Program-made: the position numbers and the translations under genes
The notes under the pieces: generated by a model
The model's input: only the letters and a program-made list of their open reading frames with translations
Told to the model about the DNA's origin: nothing
Database searches by the model: none
Assembly (NCBI RefSeq): GCF_000003815.2
Contig: NC_049979.1
Span: 11,075,381-11,139,380, forward strand
Reading direction: 5' to 3'
From: Branchiostoma floridae
Lineage: Eukaryota; Chordata; Leptocardii; Amphioxiformes; Branchiostomatidae
Length of the DNA stretch: 64,000 bases
Shown: positions 49,101-57,407 of the stretch, one piece after another
How positions within the stretch are numbered: the first letter of the stretch is position 1
Layout of the letters: the number at the start of each line of letters is the position of its first letter

Positions 49101-49116
49101 CGTCTGGCCTAGTCAT
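31126..49116 (-). CDS. SLC1A: Excitatory amino acid transporter, SLC1A family, copy A (11 exons)
   Basis: Exons: 48952-49116, 48410-48593, 47994-48105, 44089-44131, 43223-43368, 42696-42848, 42094-42203, 41100-41223, 32415-32609, 31790-31924 and 31126-31303. They join in frame to 514 aa with no stop. Exon 1 carries TM1 ([18 protein letters not shown]). Exon 5 has two N-x-T sites (Asn 187, 201) in the extracellular loop. Exons 8-9 give hairpin 1 (TAFGTASSSATLP) and the TM7 motif NMDGT (379-383). Exon 10 gives hairpin 2 ([20 protein letters not shown]). Exons 10-11 give [17 protein letters not shown]; Asp 457 and Arg 460 match the residues that bind acidic substrates, so it should carry glutamate/aspartate coupled to Na+, H+ and K+, unlike ASCT neutral carriers. 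The C-tail has PPAY (498-501) and ends VTPL. A TTCTACAG acceptor 12 bases before the ATG indicates an upstream noncoding exon. Intron 8 (32610-41099) hosts an ankyrin-SOCS gene on the other strand. Confidence 0.95.
31644..31729. mobile_element. Small CAATCAG-type inverted-repeat element, copy 2
   Basis: On the minus strand it reads TGTCAGCCAATCAGAACA through TCTGATTGGCTGACAGCCGG, the same layout as 30893-30980. It lies in intron 10 of SLC1A copy A. Confidence 0.65.
32026..32356. mobile_element. MITE with CGGTCACAATTG termini (331 bp), in intron 9 of SLC1A copy A
   Basis: Perfect 12-bp terminal inverted repeats CGGTCACAATTG and CAATTGTGACCG enclose a GC-rich core with no ORF. TAACGCTT on the left and TAACATTT on the right may be an imperfect 8-bp target duplication. 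Confidence 0.75.
32823..32920. mobile_element. Degenerate copy of the 26740 MITE
   Basis: GTGGGTACCATCCTATTTCT and then ACCGGGTCTCC match the left arm of the element at 26740-26842. AGGAGCCCCG matches the inner right arm, but the outer right terminus is decayed. It lies in intron 8 of SLC1A copy A. Confidence 0.65.
32925..33064. repeat. GTAGCCATGAGTG minisatellite, left block
   Basis: Irregular tandem units contain GTAGCCATGAGTG, GTAGTTGTAGAATTGACACT and GTGAGATAGCCATG. Related units recur at about 33530-33562 and in a larger block at 40768-40914, at the far end of the same intron. Confidence 0.6.
33071..33505. mobile_element. MITE with GGCTTAGGTCCCA termini (435 bp)
   Basis: GGCTTAGGTCCCATTTCC at the left matches the inverted GGGAATTGGGACCTAAGCC at the right, and pairing continues inward (CGGTCGG with CCGGCCGG). 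It interrupts the minisatellite, units of which lie on both sides. There is no ORF of note. Confidence 0.75.
34192..35382. mobile_element. About 1.2 kb TIR element with CCGTTAAGCGTTAC subterminal repeats
   Basis: AGGGTCTGCATG at 34194 is inverted as CATGCAGACCCT at 35368. Near each end, direct units of the type CCGTTAAGCGTTACCGGGCC, spaced with GAATTCA, occur three or more times. The interior has loosely repeated blocks (TTTCAAAATTT...CTCCGG..., TTAAAATTTCCC..., CGCCTTTGGCGC) and no transposase. The target duplication is unclear. Confidence 0.6.
35700..38414 (+). CDS. Giant ankyrin-repeat SOCS-box (ASB-type) protein, single exon
   Basis: An intronless frame of 904 aa from the ATG at 35700; an in-frame TAA at 35685 bars extension. 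A TATTACAG acceptor at about 35662 suggests a noncoding 5' exon. About 24 ankyrin repeats of 33 residues fill residues 40-850. Repeats 2-15 are near copies of [20 protein letters not shown] and RGASIDATD; repeats 16-24 are diverged, so the array has a young and an old zone. The end is a SOCS box (about 862-904): [13 protein letters not shown] fits the Elongin B/C-binding BC box and [13 protein letters not shown] fits a Cul5 box. ASB proteins are substrate receptors of Cullin-5 ubiquitin ligases, with the ankyrin array binding the target. It lies in intron 8 of SLC1A copy A on the opposite strand, 256 bp from a 2 kb transposon. The target is unknown. A retrocopy origin is possible. Confidence 0.88.
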   Translation: MNPQPTMDFGGVGVDTADQRGCTGCSAGQAGLWPAMELLITRGSGVYSTDQRGRTVLHLVAQAGHCRAIELLLNRRVRIHATDQSGQTALHHAAYAGHCPAMELLLDRGASIDATDKLGCTALHHAAQAGQCPAMELLLGRGLCVDTTDRRGRTALHHAAQAGHCGAMQLLLDRGASIDKTDHRSRTALHRAACAGHCPAMELLLGRGASIDATDKTGYTALHLVAHAGHSGAVELLSNRGASVDKTDQNGWTALHHAACAGHCPAMELLLERGSGVNTADQRGGTALHHAAQTGHCDAIELLLGRGASVDITDKTGHTTLHLVAQAGHCPAMELLLNRGASIDKTGQRGLTALHHAAYAGHCPAMELLLDRGLGVNTTNQTGRTALHLVAQAGHCPAMELLLNRGASIDETDQKGRTALHHAAYAGHCPAIELLLDRGVCVDTRDQSGRTALHYAACTGHCGAMELFLGRGMLDVMDVDITDKTGRTALHHAAQAGHCGAMELLLDRGADINITGNSKRSPGKTGLTALHLAAINSRCAAITLLLDRGANLEKRNMLDQTALHFAASRGDCDHVGLLLNRNFGGASGPLMDKDLLTALHQQTSVSTEEGHRVAITLLLDRQADIDAVDHFGCTPLHYAALKGSNDHILLLLDRGADLNVQNSYGQFLLHSAALGGHNDTINLLLDRGVEIEAEEVSGSTALHLAARYGHQETVKLLCSCGGNLSAKDKYEDLTPLLEAASNGHCNVIDVALSLGATLAERDFAGNSVLHCVTTRDPNTALNTVTHLLGLGADVNARNEVGETALHHFIDSEECSLKMVEAFLLAGTDCNLKDIDGLTLYDVVPEDTDLQKLLLHHQKHHPDLKRLCRAKIHSALRKSGQEESEINQFAIPKELKDYLLFRAIF
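38671..40657 (+). mobile_element. 2 kb Helentron/pearl-like element, copy 2 (no nested MITE)
   Basis: It has the same ends and internal tandem units as 26676-28778, in the same orientation, and is flanked by T on both sides. Its length (1987 bp) equals copy 1 minus 112 bp (MITE plus one target duplication) minus a 4-bp deletion (TTTG) near 39860. It lies in intron 8 of SLC1A copy A, just downstream of the ankyrin-SOCS gene. Confidence 0.85.
40768..40914. repeat. GTAGCCATGAGTG minisatellite, right block
   Basis: Units such as GTAGTTGTAGAATTGACATT, GTGAAGTAGCCATATGTGT, GTGAGGTAGCCATGAGTGT and AGTGACACTAGTGAGATAGC match the block at 32925-33064. Confidence 0.65.
40976..41058 (-). other. 83-nt near-perfect hairpin just inside intron 8 of SLC1A copy A
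   Basis: Arms of about 40 nt (CTTAGTCACTTCATTCCTAA and the rest of the arm) are inverted complements with one mismatch and an almost absent loop. On the SLC1A transcript it begins about 41 nt after the exon 8 donor. It could be a tiny MITE, a small-RNA precursor or a double-strand RNA-editing element. No function is claimed. Confidence 0.7.
41720..41960. repeat. Diverged relative of the large foldback element
   Basis: Blocks such as TATGTATTATTCTGCATGGC, GACAACAATGA, GAAAAGCCATTTGCGG and GAGTCTGACTACAG match the arm at 46600-47000 (TATTATTTTGCATGG, AACAACAATGAGC, GAAGTGCCATTTGCGG, GTCTGACCACAG). It lies in intron 7 of SLC1A copy A; borders are approximate. Confidence 0.5.
44775..45859 (-). 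mobile_element. Helentron/pearl-like element inserted in the foldback's left arm (1085 bp)
   Basis: It starts ACTAGAGTTCGGCGACCTCA and ends with the hairpin ACCTCC, A/T run, GGAGGT. It contains repeated TTATGCAAAT motifs, two core-like units (GAGTTATCCTC...TTTTTGACAAAAATGCCCCTG) and a CAGACACACA microsatellite before the hairpin. The opposite arm preserves the uninterrupted site (ACAATAAGTCAACG read in this orientation), so insertion occurred between two A/T pairs without a longer duplication. Confidence 0.8.
46333..46432. other. Assembly gap (100 N)
   Basis: Exactly 100 N, the usual placeholder for a gap of unknown size. It sits near the centre of the foldback, where assemblers typically fail. 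Open frames crossing it are artefacts. Confidence 0.99.
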
Positions 49117-52049
49117 GCTTCTTCTCCACTGTAGAAGAGTTCATATGTACAAAAGGCTAAGGCTAGGATAAATCTTGCCTATACAGCATAGATCATAAAA
49201 GAGACTTACTGCACTCTTGTCATAATGAGATGCGTTACCAGTTCACAGAACTGGAAAATAGACCGTTCAATGAGTCTGCAAGCTCGAAATGTCATTTTCG
49301 GCAACACTATTCTCGGTCATCGAGCAATTTTCAGGGAGTGGTCGACATGTGCATGTCAACGAACCCTGTCCAAAGTGATAGGATAGATTCTTAGACGAAA
49401 ATACGCTCGACTCTTCTGAAATCAAGCTTGCAAGCAACCCTCAGGTGATAGGTTAACATTTTATAAGCACGTCGACTTTGTCTCCGGGGTTTTACGAGGA
49501 AGAAGCTTTACGGGGCATTTAGTTACAACAAAGTAACCGATAATATACATTACGTTCGACGCCTCTGCTAAGTATTTGACCTTAATCTTACAGTGATAAA
49601 TTTACGAGTTAGTTACTTAACCCAGCTGTTAACTGCATGCTGCACGAGAGGAAGTACACCCCACTGTCGTGGTACAGTATTTACAGTTGTTGCACGAGAC
49701 CCGTGCCTGGTATGCGCATGATGCGTGGGTACGGACCCCATATTGCCCTGGAGCACTTCTGTCTCTGTGGCATGTTGCAACAACTCGCGCTGGTAGCCAG
49801 ATATTAATTAGACAAGCAGGTCGTCTCTGTGGTTGCCTGATTTTTCTCACAAGCAAGCCTATTACATCCTGTGTGCGTCCGCTTGTATTCTGATAGCTAT
49901 TGTAATCCTGACAAGCCGGACCATCTAGAGCAGCGATCAAATTTCTCGAACAAAACAGTGCTACATGACGACCTTACGAGTCTGTCCTGGTCCCACCCCG
50001 AAATCAACAGCTACGGGGCGTACACTTACAAACAGACATAACGTAACATAACATAACATATCCATTCCCACAGACAGAACAACAGAATTTTCGTCGACCT
50101 CTCAGCTCAGTTCATCAGGCGATCGAAATTTTAACTTCTCCACCTGTATAACCAGCCTCTAGAGGTGCAAGGATAGCTATTTGTTATATGTCGTTTGTAA
50201 AAATGTGTGAAGAATTGTGATTGTAAAACAAACGCCATTAGGGCAAGTGGCGTCATATCGCTTGTACATGTGACTGCGATGTCGCTTCTATAGACAAAGA
50301 AGAAAAGACAAAACTAGGACGTCGAATTTCTCTCCATATTTCCCACACAACTTTGTGTTTGTTCGAATTCTTGAGCGACGAATGCCAGGTCACGCTCGGA
50401 AGTGCAACTATCCGGGCAGAGACGGACAAGGACGCGAAGAGGGCCTACTACGACCAGGACAGGCACCGGCTTGATGTGTTCGTAACTTGACTAAACTGGC
50501 CGGAGGGGAGTTAACTGGAACTTCGAGAGGTCTACCAAAACACCGAGGACTGGTCGGGGTGTTACCTACACCTGGCGTTATGGTAGCGACGTCCTGGCTC
50601 GTAAACCAAAATAGCTTGTTATGATTGCGAGTGTAAATCCAAAAAGTCATACCTTGGCAGACTGCTGTGATTGATTGTTGACACATACCTACATGTATAC
50701 ATGTCTTTGAACAGATCAAGAGCTGAAAATCAACACATCCTTAACCGTACAATACGTGTAATGTTCTATCTTACGGAGTAACTTGTGTCCTACCTTTCTT
50801 TGTGTCCTTCGAATATGGCCAAGTTTTGACCCGACACTGTGACACTGTCTGCCTGGTTCTGGAGATAGTCAGTGGAACAATGGTGAGTGACGTTAATCTG
50901 ACTGGTTCCACAGGGGCAGTAGGACTGGTGTGACAGAGACGCCCAGGTTGTTAATATTCATAAGCATAGCCATAGGACCAAACCACTGCAATTCATTTCG
51001 TACTAATTTTCATGACATGACTGTCGCACTTACGCGTAACGTCAACGGTCACTTGATTGTCACTGTATTCAATCTATTTCATTTCGTGCTGTCATCATCA
51101 TTTCTGCAGTTCGTAAGACCAAAAAACTCTTACACCATTTTTACCGAATATGTTTTAATATATTTTACGCATTTGAAGAAACATAACCTAATCCATTATG
51201 CACAATTACACATATCTATGATAGTTTAGGGCATTTACTCCAACATTAACTGAAACCGTATACTACACCACCAATTTGGGGAAGTCAAAAATTCGACAAC
51301 GTTCACAGCTCAATTGGTTTTATACACATACTCTAGTATAACAATCCACAGCATAAGTGTTTCTGCACTAGGTTACATCGCTCAGATCTTGTTATCATTG
51401 CAAAGTCCATGTCAAGGACAATACATCGCGATAGCAGTCACTATTGTACGTTTTTCAGCCATGATCTAGTGACGTCGTGAACATGTTAGGCTATTTTTTT
51501 ATTACATAGAATTCTGTTTTTGGTAGTTGAATTTGTACACAGAGCCACATGTATTGATAAATCCCATTACACTTTAAGGTCAGTCTGATTTTATTCACAT
51601 TTAGCGGGTGTCACACTACCAACGGACAAATCAGACATTCAGCTGGAGACAGTTAAAATACCACTAATATCAGCACACCTTACATAAAGTAATCGCACTT
51701 CTGCATACTTATATAGTACATGCTGCCTTGCCGTCTTAACTTAATCCTGTGTATATCTTACATCAGTTTAAAACAGCAACATTAGTATCAATCACATCAG
51801 CTTTATCTTATTACGGGACTTGCCAGTGAGTTTGTGAAACACTGAATAAAACAAGACCATCAGTCATCAGTCAGCATTTCCGTATACTAGTATTAATATA
51901 TATAGATACAAGTATGTAGACACATACATGCTGAAAAGGATTCCCATTAAAGCTTTTATAATTAGTAGATCACTATGGTCCATCAGTTTAGATGCAGATT
52001 GATAAGTTTCAAACCGACCTAAGGTAGACTCCATTGGTCTGAAAATCCG
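49117..52049. other. 5' flank of SLC1A copy A and 3' flank of the receptor kinase
   Basis: A splice acceptor (CTTCTACAG) 12 bases upstream of the SLC1A copy A ATG implies a noncoding first exon in this region; the best candidate is at 50795-50880. No other coding exon was found. The part near 51.2-52.0 kb is AT-rich and probably includes the 3' UTR of the minus-strand kinase gene. Confidence 0.5.
50795..50880 (-). other. Candidate noncoding first exon of SLC1A copy A
   Basis: On the minus strand the segment with CAGAACCAGGCAGAC and GTCGGGTCAAAA ends at an AAAG|GTAGGA donor. It is similar to 55840-55915 (CAGAATCAGGCAGG, GTCGGGCCAAAA, ACAAG|GTGTGA donor). Conservation of sequence and donor between two places supports a transcribed exon, but transcription is not shown. 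Confidence 0.4.
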
Positions 52050-54734
52050 TTATCGCCTGTTGTGATTTTCCAGAAGCGCAGCATGTCTTTGTGGCCTCAT
52101 TTGGTCCATCTTTCGGAACAGCTCTTCAGGCGTCGGCCGCTTTGTTGGGTCGACTATCCAGCAGGACCTGATGATGCGGTACACCGACAGCGGACAGTTC
52201 TCCGGCTGCTGCAGACGGACTCCTTTCTTCAGCAGCTCCAATAGTGTGCACACGTCCGGGTGCAGCGGCCCGCCAGCATAGCGGGGCTCCTCCCCAAAGC
52301 TGGCGATCTCCCACAGCAGCACGCCGTACGACCACACGTCACTCTCGCATGTGTACACCCCGTCCCGTAACGACTCCAGGGCCATCCACTTCAACGGCAA
52401 CAACTCCTCCTCCCCGCCCTGGTTGGTACGTTTGTACGCCGACGACACGTAAATGTCACGCGACAGCCCGAAATCCGCGATCTTCGCCACTTTCCTGTCG
52501 CTGATGACAATATTACGAGCTGCGACGTCCCTGTGCACGATCTTCAGACGTGCCAGCTCCGATAGCCCACAGGCTACGTCACAAGCAAACCCCAGGCGCT
52601 CCAACAGTTTGCTATTTCCCGTGGTCTTGTAGTGTTCGCGCAGACTCCACAGGTACCGTCGCAGTTCTTCATTGCTCGCGTACTCTACAAGGATGTACTG
52701 AGGCTCAGACTTGGTAACAACGCCATAAAGCTTCACCACGTTCGGGTGTCCCTCTTTGTCCTCGTGGATCCTGGCGAGGATGTCCATTTCGCGGCGAAAG
52801 TCACGGACAGCAGAGGCTGTCATGCGCTCGGGCCGGATACTTTTGGCGGCCACCAAAACCTGGTAGCCTTCGGGCACGCGCAGTTTTCCCCGTACCACAT
52901 GGCCGAACTCTCCCTCACCGATCATGTGTTCGAACTGAATGTCCTCTTTGTCTACTTCCCATGGTGAAAGAGTTTCTATCATGTTTAAGTCTTCAGCTGG
53001 GTGTTCAGGTCTTCGACGACCCCGTCTTACCAGGATACCGGTCACTATACATCCGATTAGAGCAATGGTCGGGATAACGGACGCCAACACTACAACAACG
53101 ACTCGGTTCTCATCAGGAATGGAGACGTTCTGACAAAACTCACCCGACTGTCCTTCAGCACAAATACAGCTTCCATTCACTGAATCACACGAAGCGTCGT
53201 TTTCACATTTGCACTCCAAGCTGCAGTTGAACCCGAATGTGCCAGGTGCGCATTTGTGCTCACACCTGTCTCCATGACGGCCCGGAGGACATAGACAACC
53301 CTCCCACCTGTCACACGTCCCGCCGTACTCACAGTCACACACTTGGCTGCAAACTTCCCCATGGTAGTTAGGTCGGCATTCCGTAGCGTTCAGAACGTAA
53401 GTCGCATTAAACAGTTGTTCGTCTTTCGCCTGTACCAGACAACTATATCTACCGTTATCCGATTCTAGGATAGTTTGAAAGCTAAAGGAACTGTTCTGTA
53501 CGTTCCCTTCCTCGATGACTTTTGTGTCGTTCTGTCTGTTACCTATTTGGTAAGCCCAAGTCATATTTGCTACGTGGATGTTTGCAGCCAGACAGGTTAG
53601 TGTCAGATTGGTATCGATGTACTTCACAACTGAATCACCAGGTGTCTCTACGATGACGACCTCAGGCCAGGGAATATCACAGGCTCGTCCTCTCCAGCCA
53701 GGACGGCACTTACAGGCACCGTTAAAGCCATGGCAACGGGCTCCGTTCTTGCAAACACAGTCCTTGTCACAGTACAAACCGTACCGACCCTCAGGACATC
53801 CTGTAACGTTGTACTGAAATGTGTACACAAGCTGATTTGTTCCCCCATTGAGCGCGATGTTAGCGCTACATCGCACCCAGTACGGTGATGTGGACCATAT
53901 ATCATTTAACTCTATAGTAATGACATTGCGGTCACCTTTATCAATTTGAAAGTGACCACTTCTTAGCCATTGGGGGTAGTCTTCATTGAGAGAAATGTCA
54001 AAAAAAGAAATCTTCCCTTTATCCTTCCTCTCTCGGTCGTGACACTTTAGTTGAAGCCTACCTTGTTGTGGCCCTTGGAGCAGCGAGAAGAGTGTAGTCG
54101 AGTCTGAATCCCATTCGCTCCCGGTAATAGCGATTCTTGCAGAACAATCATCTTTCAATAGGAAGTTACTCGGAAAGTTCCTCGCGTATTTCCTCGAGGT
54201 CTTAAGATAGTCCCGGTATGACAAAAATTGATCTCCGATTGAAACTTGGATTCCGTCACTGCTGAGTACGGTATAATACCCGCCCCGCTGTATGCCCAAA
54301 AGGACTGGCGCTTCGCACCGTTTATCATAGAATGGTGGGTATCCCGGCACGTCTATCACTTCAATGACGATGATCACGTACAGGACAGTCCTATAAGTGG
54401 TGTTTGTTAGCTCCACCGTCAGGTTGTATCGCGAGTGGAACTTGTAGTCCAGCGGAGCCGCCAAAATCAACGCCAAGTCCTCCGCACGAACCCCAAACCG
54501 CCCCGAATCGTCCCCTGTGGTGATGTTTACTGACCAAAACGCCCCATTGCCGCCTTGTGCAGAACCAACGCTGGCGTTGAGAAAATCTCTCAGCTGCACC
54601 ACTGTGCTACCAACTGAAACATCCTCGGGTATTGCGACATTTTCCACCAAAACGAAAAGTTCCTGATAAGCATGGAGACCAGATAGCAGCACGACTAGCA
54701 GAAGTGCCGCACTGAACGTCCCATGTCGTGTCAT
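52050..54734 (-). CDS. Intronless receptor tyrosine kinase with cadherin-like, EGF and Ig domains
   Basis: The frame gives 894 aa from the ATG at 54734 (codons further upstream open only with GTG). Residues 1-22 are a signal peptide. A cadherin-like domain (about 25-130: VGSTVVQL, GRFGVRAEDLALILAAPLDY, YNLTVELTN) is followed by an unassigned region (140-305), an EGF-like module (313-353, CPEGRYGLYCDKDCVC), one Ig domain (358-450, LTLTCLA and YSCLV) and two or three EGF modules (453-537). A membrane helix lies at about 545-570. The kinase (597-885) has GEGEFG, VAAKS (Lys 631), HRDVAARN (Asp 736), DFG (754-756) and LPLKWMALES, so all catalytic residues are present. The EGF modules look Tie-like and the cadherin-like start recalls RET, but neither assignment fits the whole. 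It lies between the two SLC1A copies on the same strand. Ligand unknown. Confidence 0.92.
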   Translation of the reverse strand: MTRHGTFSAALLLVVLLSGLHAYQELFVLVENVAIPEDVSVGSTVVQLRDFLNASVGSAQGGNGAFWSVNITTGDDSGRFGVRAEDLALILAAPLDYKFHSRYNLTVELTNTTYRTVLYVIIVIEVIDVPGYPPFYDKRCEAPVLLGIQRGGYYTVLSSDGIQVSIGDQFLSYRDYLKTSRKYARNFPSNFLLKDDCSARIAITGSEWDSDSTTLFSLLQGPQQGRLQLKCHDRERKDKGKISFFDISLNEDYPQWLRSGHFQIDKGDRNVITIELNDIWSTSPYWVRCSANIALNGGTNQLVYTFQYNVTGCPEGRYGLYCDKDCVCKNGARCHGFNGACKCRPGWRGRACDIPWPEVVIVETPGDSVVKYIDTNLTLTCLAANIHVANMTWAYQIGNRQNDTKVIEEGNVQNSSFSFQTILESDNGRYSCLVQAKDEQLFNATYVLNATECRPNYHGEVCSQVCDCEYGGTCDRWEGCLCPPGRHGDRCEHKCAPGTFGFNCSLECKCENDASCDSVNGSCICAEGQSGEFCQNVSIPDENRVVVVVLASVIPTIALIGCIVTGILVRRGRRRPEHPAEDLNMIETLSPWEVDKEDIQFEHMIGEGEFGHVVRGKLRVPEGYQVLVAAKSIRPERMTASAVRDFRREMDILARIHEDKEGHPNVVKLYGVVTKSEPQYILVEYASNEELRRYLWSLREHYKTTGNSKLLERLGFACDVACGLSELARLKIVHRDVAARNIVISDRKVAKIADFGLSRDIYVSSAYKRTNQGGEEELLPLKWMALESLRDGVYTCESDVWSYGVLLWEIASFGEEPRYAGGPLHPDVCTLLELLKKGVRLQQPENCPLSVYRIIRSCWIVDPTKRPTPEELFRKMDQMRPQRHAALLENHNRR

Positions 54735-55149
54735 CTTTTCTTTATCGGGCAGTGGCACTATAATACCACGTTTCCTTCCTCTGTCGACTTGTCAACAATT
54801 TTTCCGTGTCACCTTCTCTTATCAGGAAGCCAACTAACGTTACTGATGCTTGTCTTGTTTCCTCTTCTGTTGGACTGCCACATCCTCGGGTATTGCCCAT
54901 CCATTTCCCACCAAAACGAAAAGTTCCTGATACTCCTGGATGCCTCTTTCTTATGGCTAGACAAAATCAAAGCAAAATAGTCAATTTCACTGCTCTTTGT
55001 CTCAATGACGGCCCGGAGCACAATGGACAACGAAAGGTTGCTCGCGGAAATAGGTTTGAAAAAATTAAAATTTAGTACTCACCTTAGGCTGCCATGTTGT
55101 TGTATAGACTTTACTTTATCCAAGTACGTCGTCGTTGGATTCATTTACA

Positions 55150-55152
<3 letters not shown>

Positions 55153-55211
<59 letters not shown>

Positions 55212-55223
55212 GCGCGCGCACAC
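55153..55223 (+). repeat. (CA)n microsatellite with a CG core
   Basis: About 28 CA dinucleotides, then CGCGCGCG, then CACACA. Confidence 0.98.
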
Positions 55224-55839
55224 AGTTTGCCACGTACATGCGTCTTTTCCTCCCAAGTAGATTCCTTCGGAAACAGGATTTTACCAACTTTCTAGCATAA
55301 AACGATTAATTAAAAAACCAGAGGAAACACTCATTGAGGGCATGCCTCTCCAGTAATTGTTGAAAAATGTTCTAGTCTCTTACACAAATTGATAGAAATA
55401 AACATATGCTATCTATAACGAAATTATAGCTACTTACGTAGGTCGCCTTCAAGCCCTGCTCATGAGAACGTAACAGAAGGCAGGATTTGTACAATAGATG
55501 CCTTTGCCACTATCGTTAAAATTTCTTTCTCACAGGGGGAGAGACTTTATCTTGCAGTGCGGATTTGTCCCGGTGCCACTTCCGGCTGCACTGTCGTCTA
55601 ACCTGTCCGTTCACCTGAGGAAAACTATTCAAATGTTTAAGTCTCACCTCTGACATGGGAAGCTACTTGGAAGCGTATAAACATCATAGCATGCAGTATA
55701 AGTAAATGTTTTTTCAAAGGATAGGATATACCGTTATAGGATAGCTGTAGATAGGGACGACGGATTTCCATGTTGTCGAAAATGAGCAACATTACATACG
55801 TTATGCAAATTAGAACCTAATCCAATGTAGTAAAGTAGG

Positions 55840-55915
55840 TCACACCTTGTGTTGTGTCGTTGTATTGTTTTGGCCCGACACGGAAACGACCTGCCTGATT
55901 CTGAACAATGGGATA
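55840..55915 (-). other. Segment resembling the SLC1A copy A 5' exon, upstream of the kinase gene
   Basis: On the minus strand, CAGAATCAGGCAGG, GTCGGGCCAAAACA and an ACAAG|GTGTGA donor parallel 50795-50880. Similarity continues at 55940-56005 (AGGACCAAACCACT, then TATGACAGAACT) against 50965-51025 (AGGACCAAACCACT, CATGACATGACT). It could be a noncoding first exon of the receptor kinase, or a relic of duplication. Confidence 0.35.
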
Positions 55916-57407
55916 TCACTATGTGACGCACAGGTTCCGAAGAGAAAGGAGGACCAAACCACTACAACTTAAGTACCGATTCATTGCACACTGATCTTTA
56001 TGACAGAACTCGTCTAATTATATATAACTACCACAACAGTCAAGCAGGTGTGATGTAATATATTATATATAAGAGAGAGAGAGAAGAGAGAGACCTTTTG
56101 ATGTAAGGAAAAGGTAATGTAGGTTTGAGTCCCCAGCAGGTTGCTCTTGAACTGCAGAGACATTTTAGTTCATTAGACACCTGTCTCGTCTTTACCCCAA
56201 GGCGGCACTACATGTAGATTTGGACAACCCAGTAACACCAGGGAAGCCTCACAAGCCGAAAAAATCACTCCTGGTAGATCCGCCATGCTGTTCATCAAGC
56301 ATGCATTCAAGATATAATTGCTACAATTTCATTTGCCATTCGCTTATAGATTGCTTCCATTCCGTGCAGTCAGCACCAATGGACCCAAAACACTTCAGAT
56401 GACACAAAGCAGTGCAGTATGTACTTTGTATTAAAATGCGACACACATGGAAAGCTTTGTCTAAAATGTTTCTACACAAATACATATCTGGGAAAATATA
56501 CTGTTTTCGTATATGATTTGTTTTCTCCTTCTTATAAATTTGGCTATGTGCATAGTACTAGTAGCATATACAGTTCAACTAACTTGCGGCAATACGACAG
56601 CCTTGTTATCATTTCATGTTACCTCGGCGCACAGCTGAATTCGAAATACATACCCATTATCACAAAACTGATCTGTCGTAAAATCTAACCTTTATGTGTT
56701 TATGTCAGGGCAGCCAGGTTTCAAACGGGTATACAATACCAAGCAATATTTCAATCAATAACAGTTATATGTCCGACATAACAAGCCCAAGCAGTAAACG
56801 TTATGTGAAGGTTAAGACCGCATGATAAAAAGAAAAGCAGTAGATGATTTAAGGATTGAACAAATACTAAACCATGGTTCTAAAATCACTACAAAACACA
56901 CCTTCAACATGTTTATCAGTTAATCCTCTGATTAAAACACTGTGCCTTTTGATTCACAGTATACAAACACTATGCAGTGTATTATCTATTTACAACCATG
57001 GCTTTGTAGTACCAGAGAAAAAAATTAATTGTATGGATACATATTATTTGCCAATATAATACTTAAATGTATGTAGCAATTAATTAATTAGAGATTACTA
57101 AAAAGGCATCAAAACTATTCGATGACACAATGTGCGCAATATCTTTATATTTAATACAGAGATAATAAAGGTACTTCTGTAAATAGTGCAAGTCACAGTA
57201 TTCCAGATATTTCTTATCCAGTTAATGGCTGATCTTAGAAGAGAGAGGTCGAAATCTTGAAACTATACACACACTCAAAAAACGTCTAGTATATTGCCAT
57301 GAGGCCGGTATGGAGGCTGACAAACCGAGGCCTATTCACAAGTAATACACACTAGTTAGAATCAAAATCAAAATCTATGCACCTCAACAACTACCGCGGC
57401 ACACAGG

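Larger units (their letters stand above)
54735..57407. other. Region between the receptor kinase and SLC1A copy B
   Basis: The left part is the 5' flank of the minus-strand kinase. It contains a CA microsatellite (55153-55223), a segment similar to the SLC1A copy A 5' region (55840-56005) and a short GA run (about 56070-56095). The right part (56.1-57.4 kb) is AT-rich and should contain the 3' UTR of SLC1A copy B. No coding exon is supported. Confidence 0.5.

Noticed and set aside
52050-54734. Naming the receptor kinase as Tie or RET
   Set aside because: EGF modules look Tie-like and the N-terminus cadherin-like, but neither family has this domain order; kinase phylogeny would be needed.
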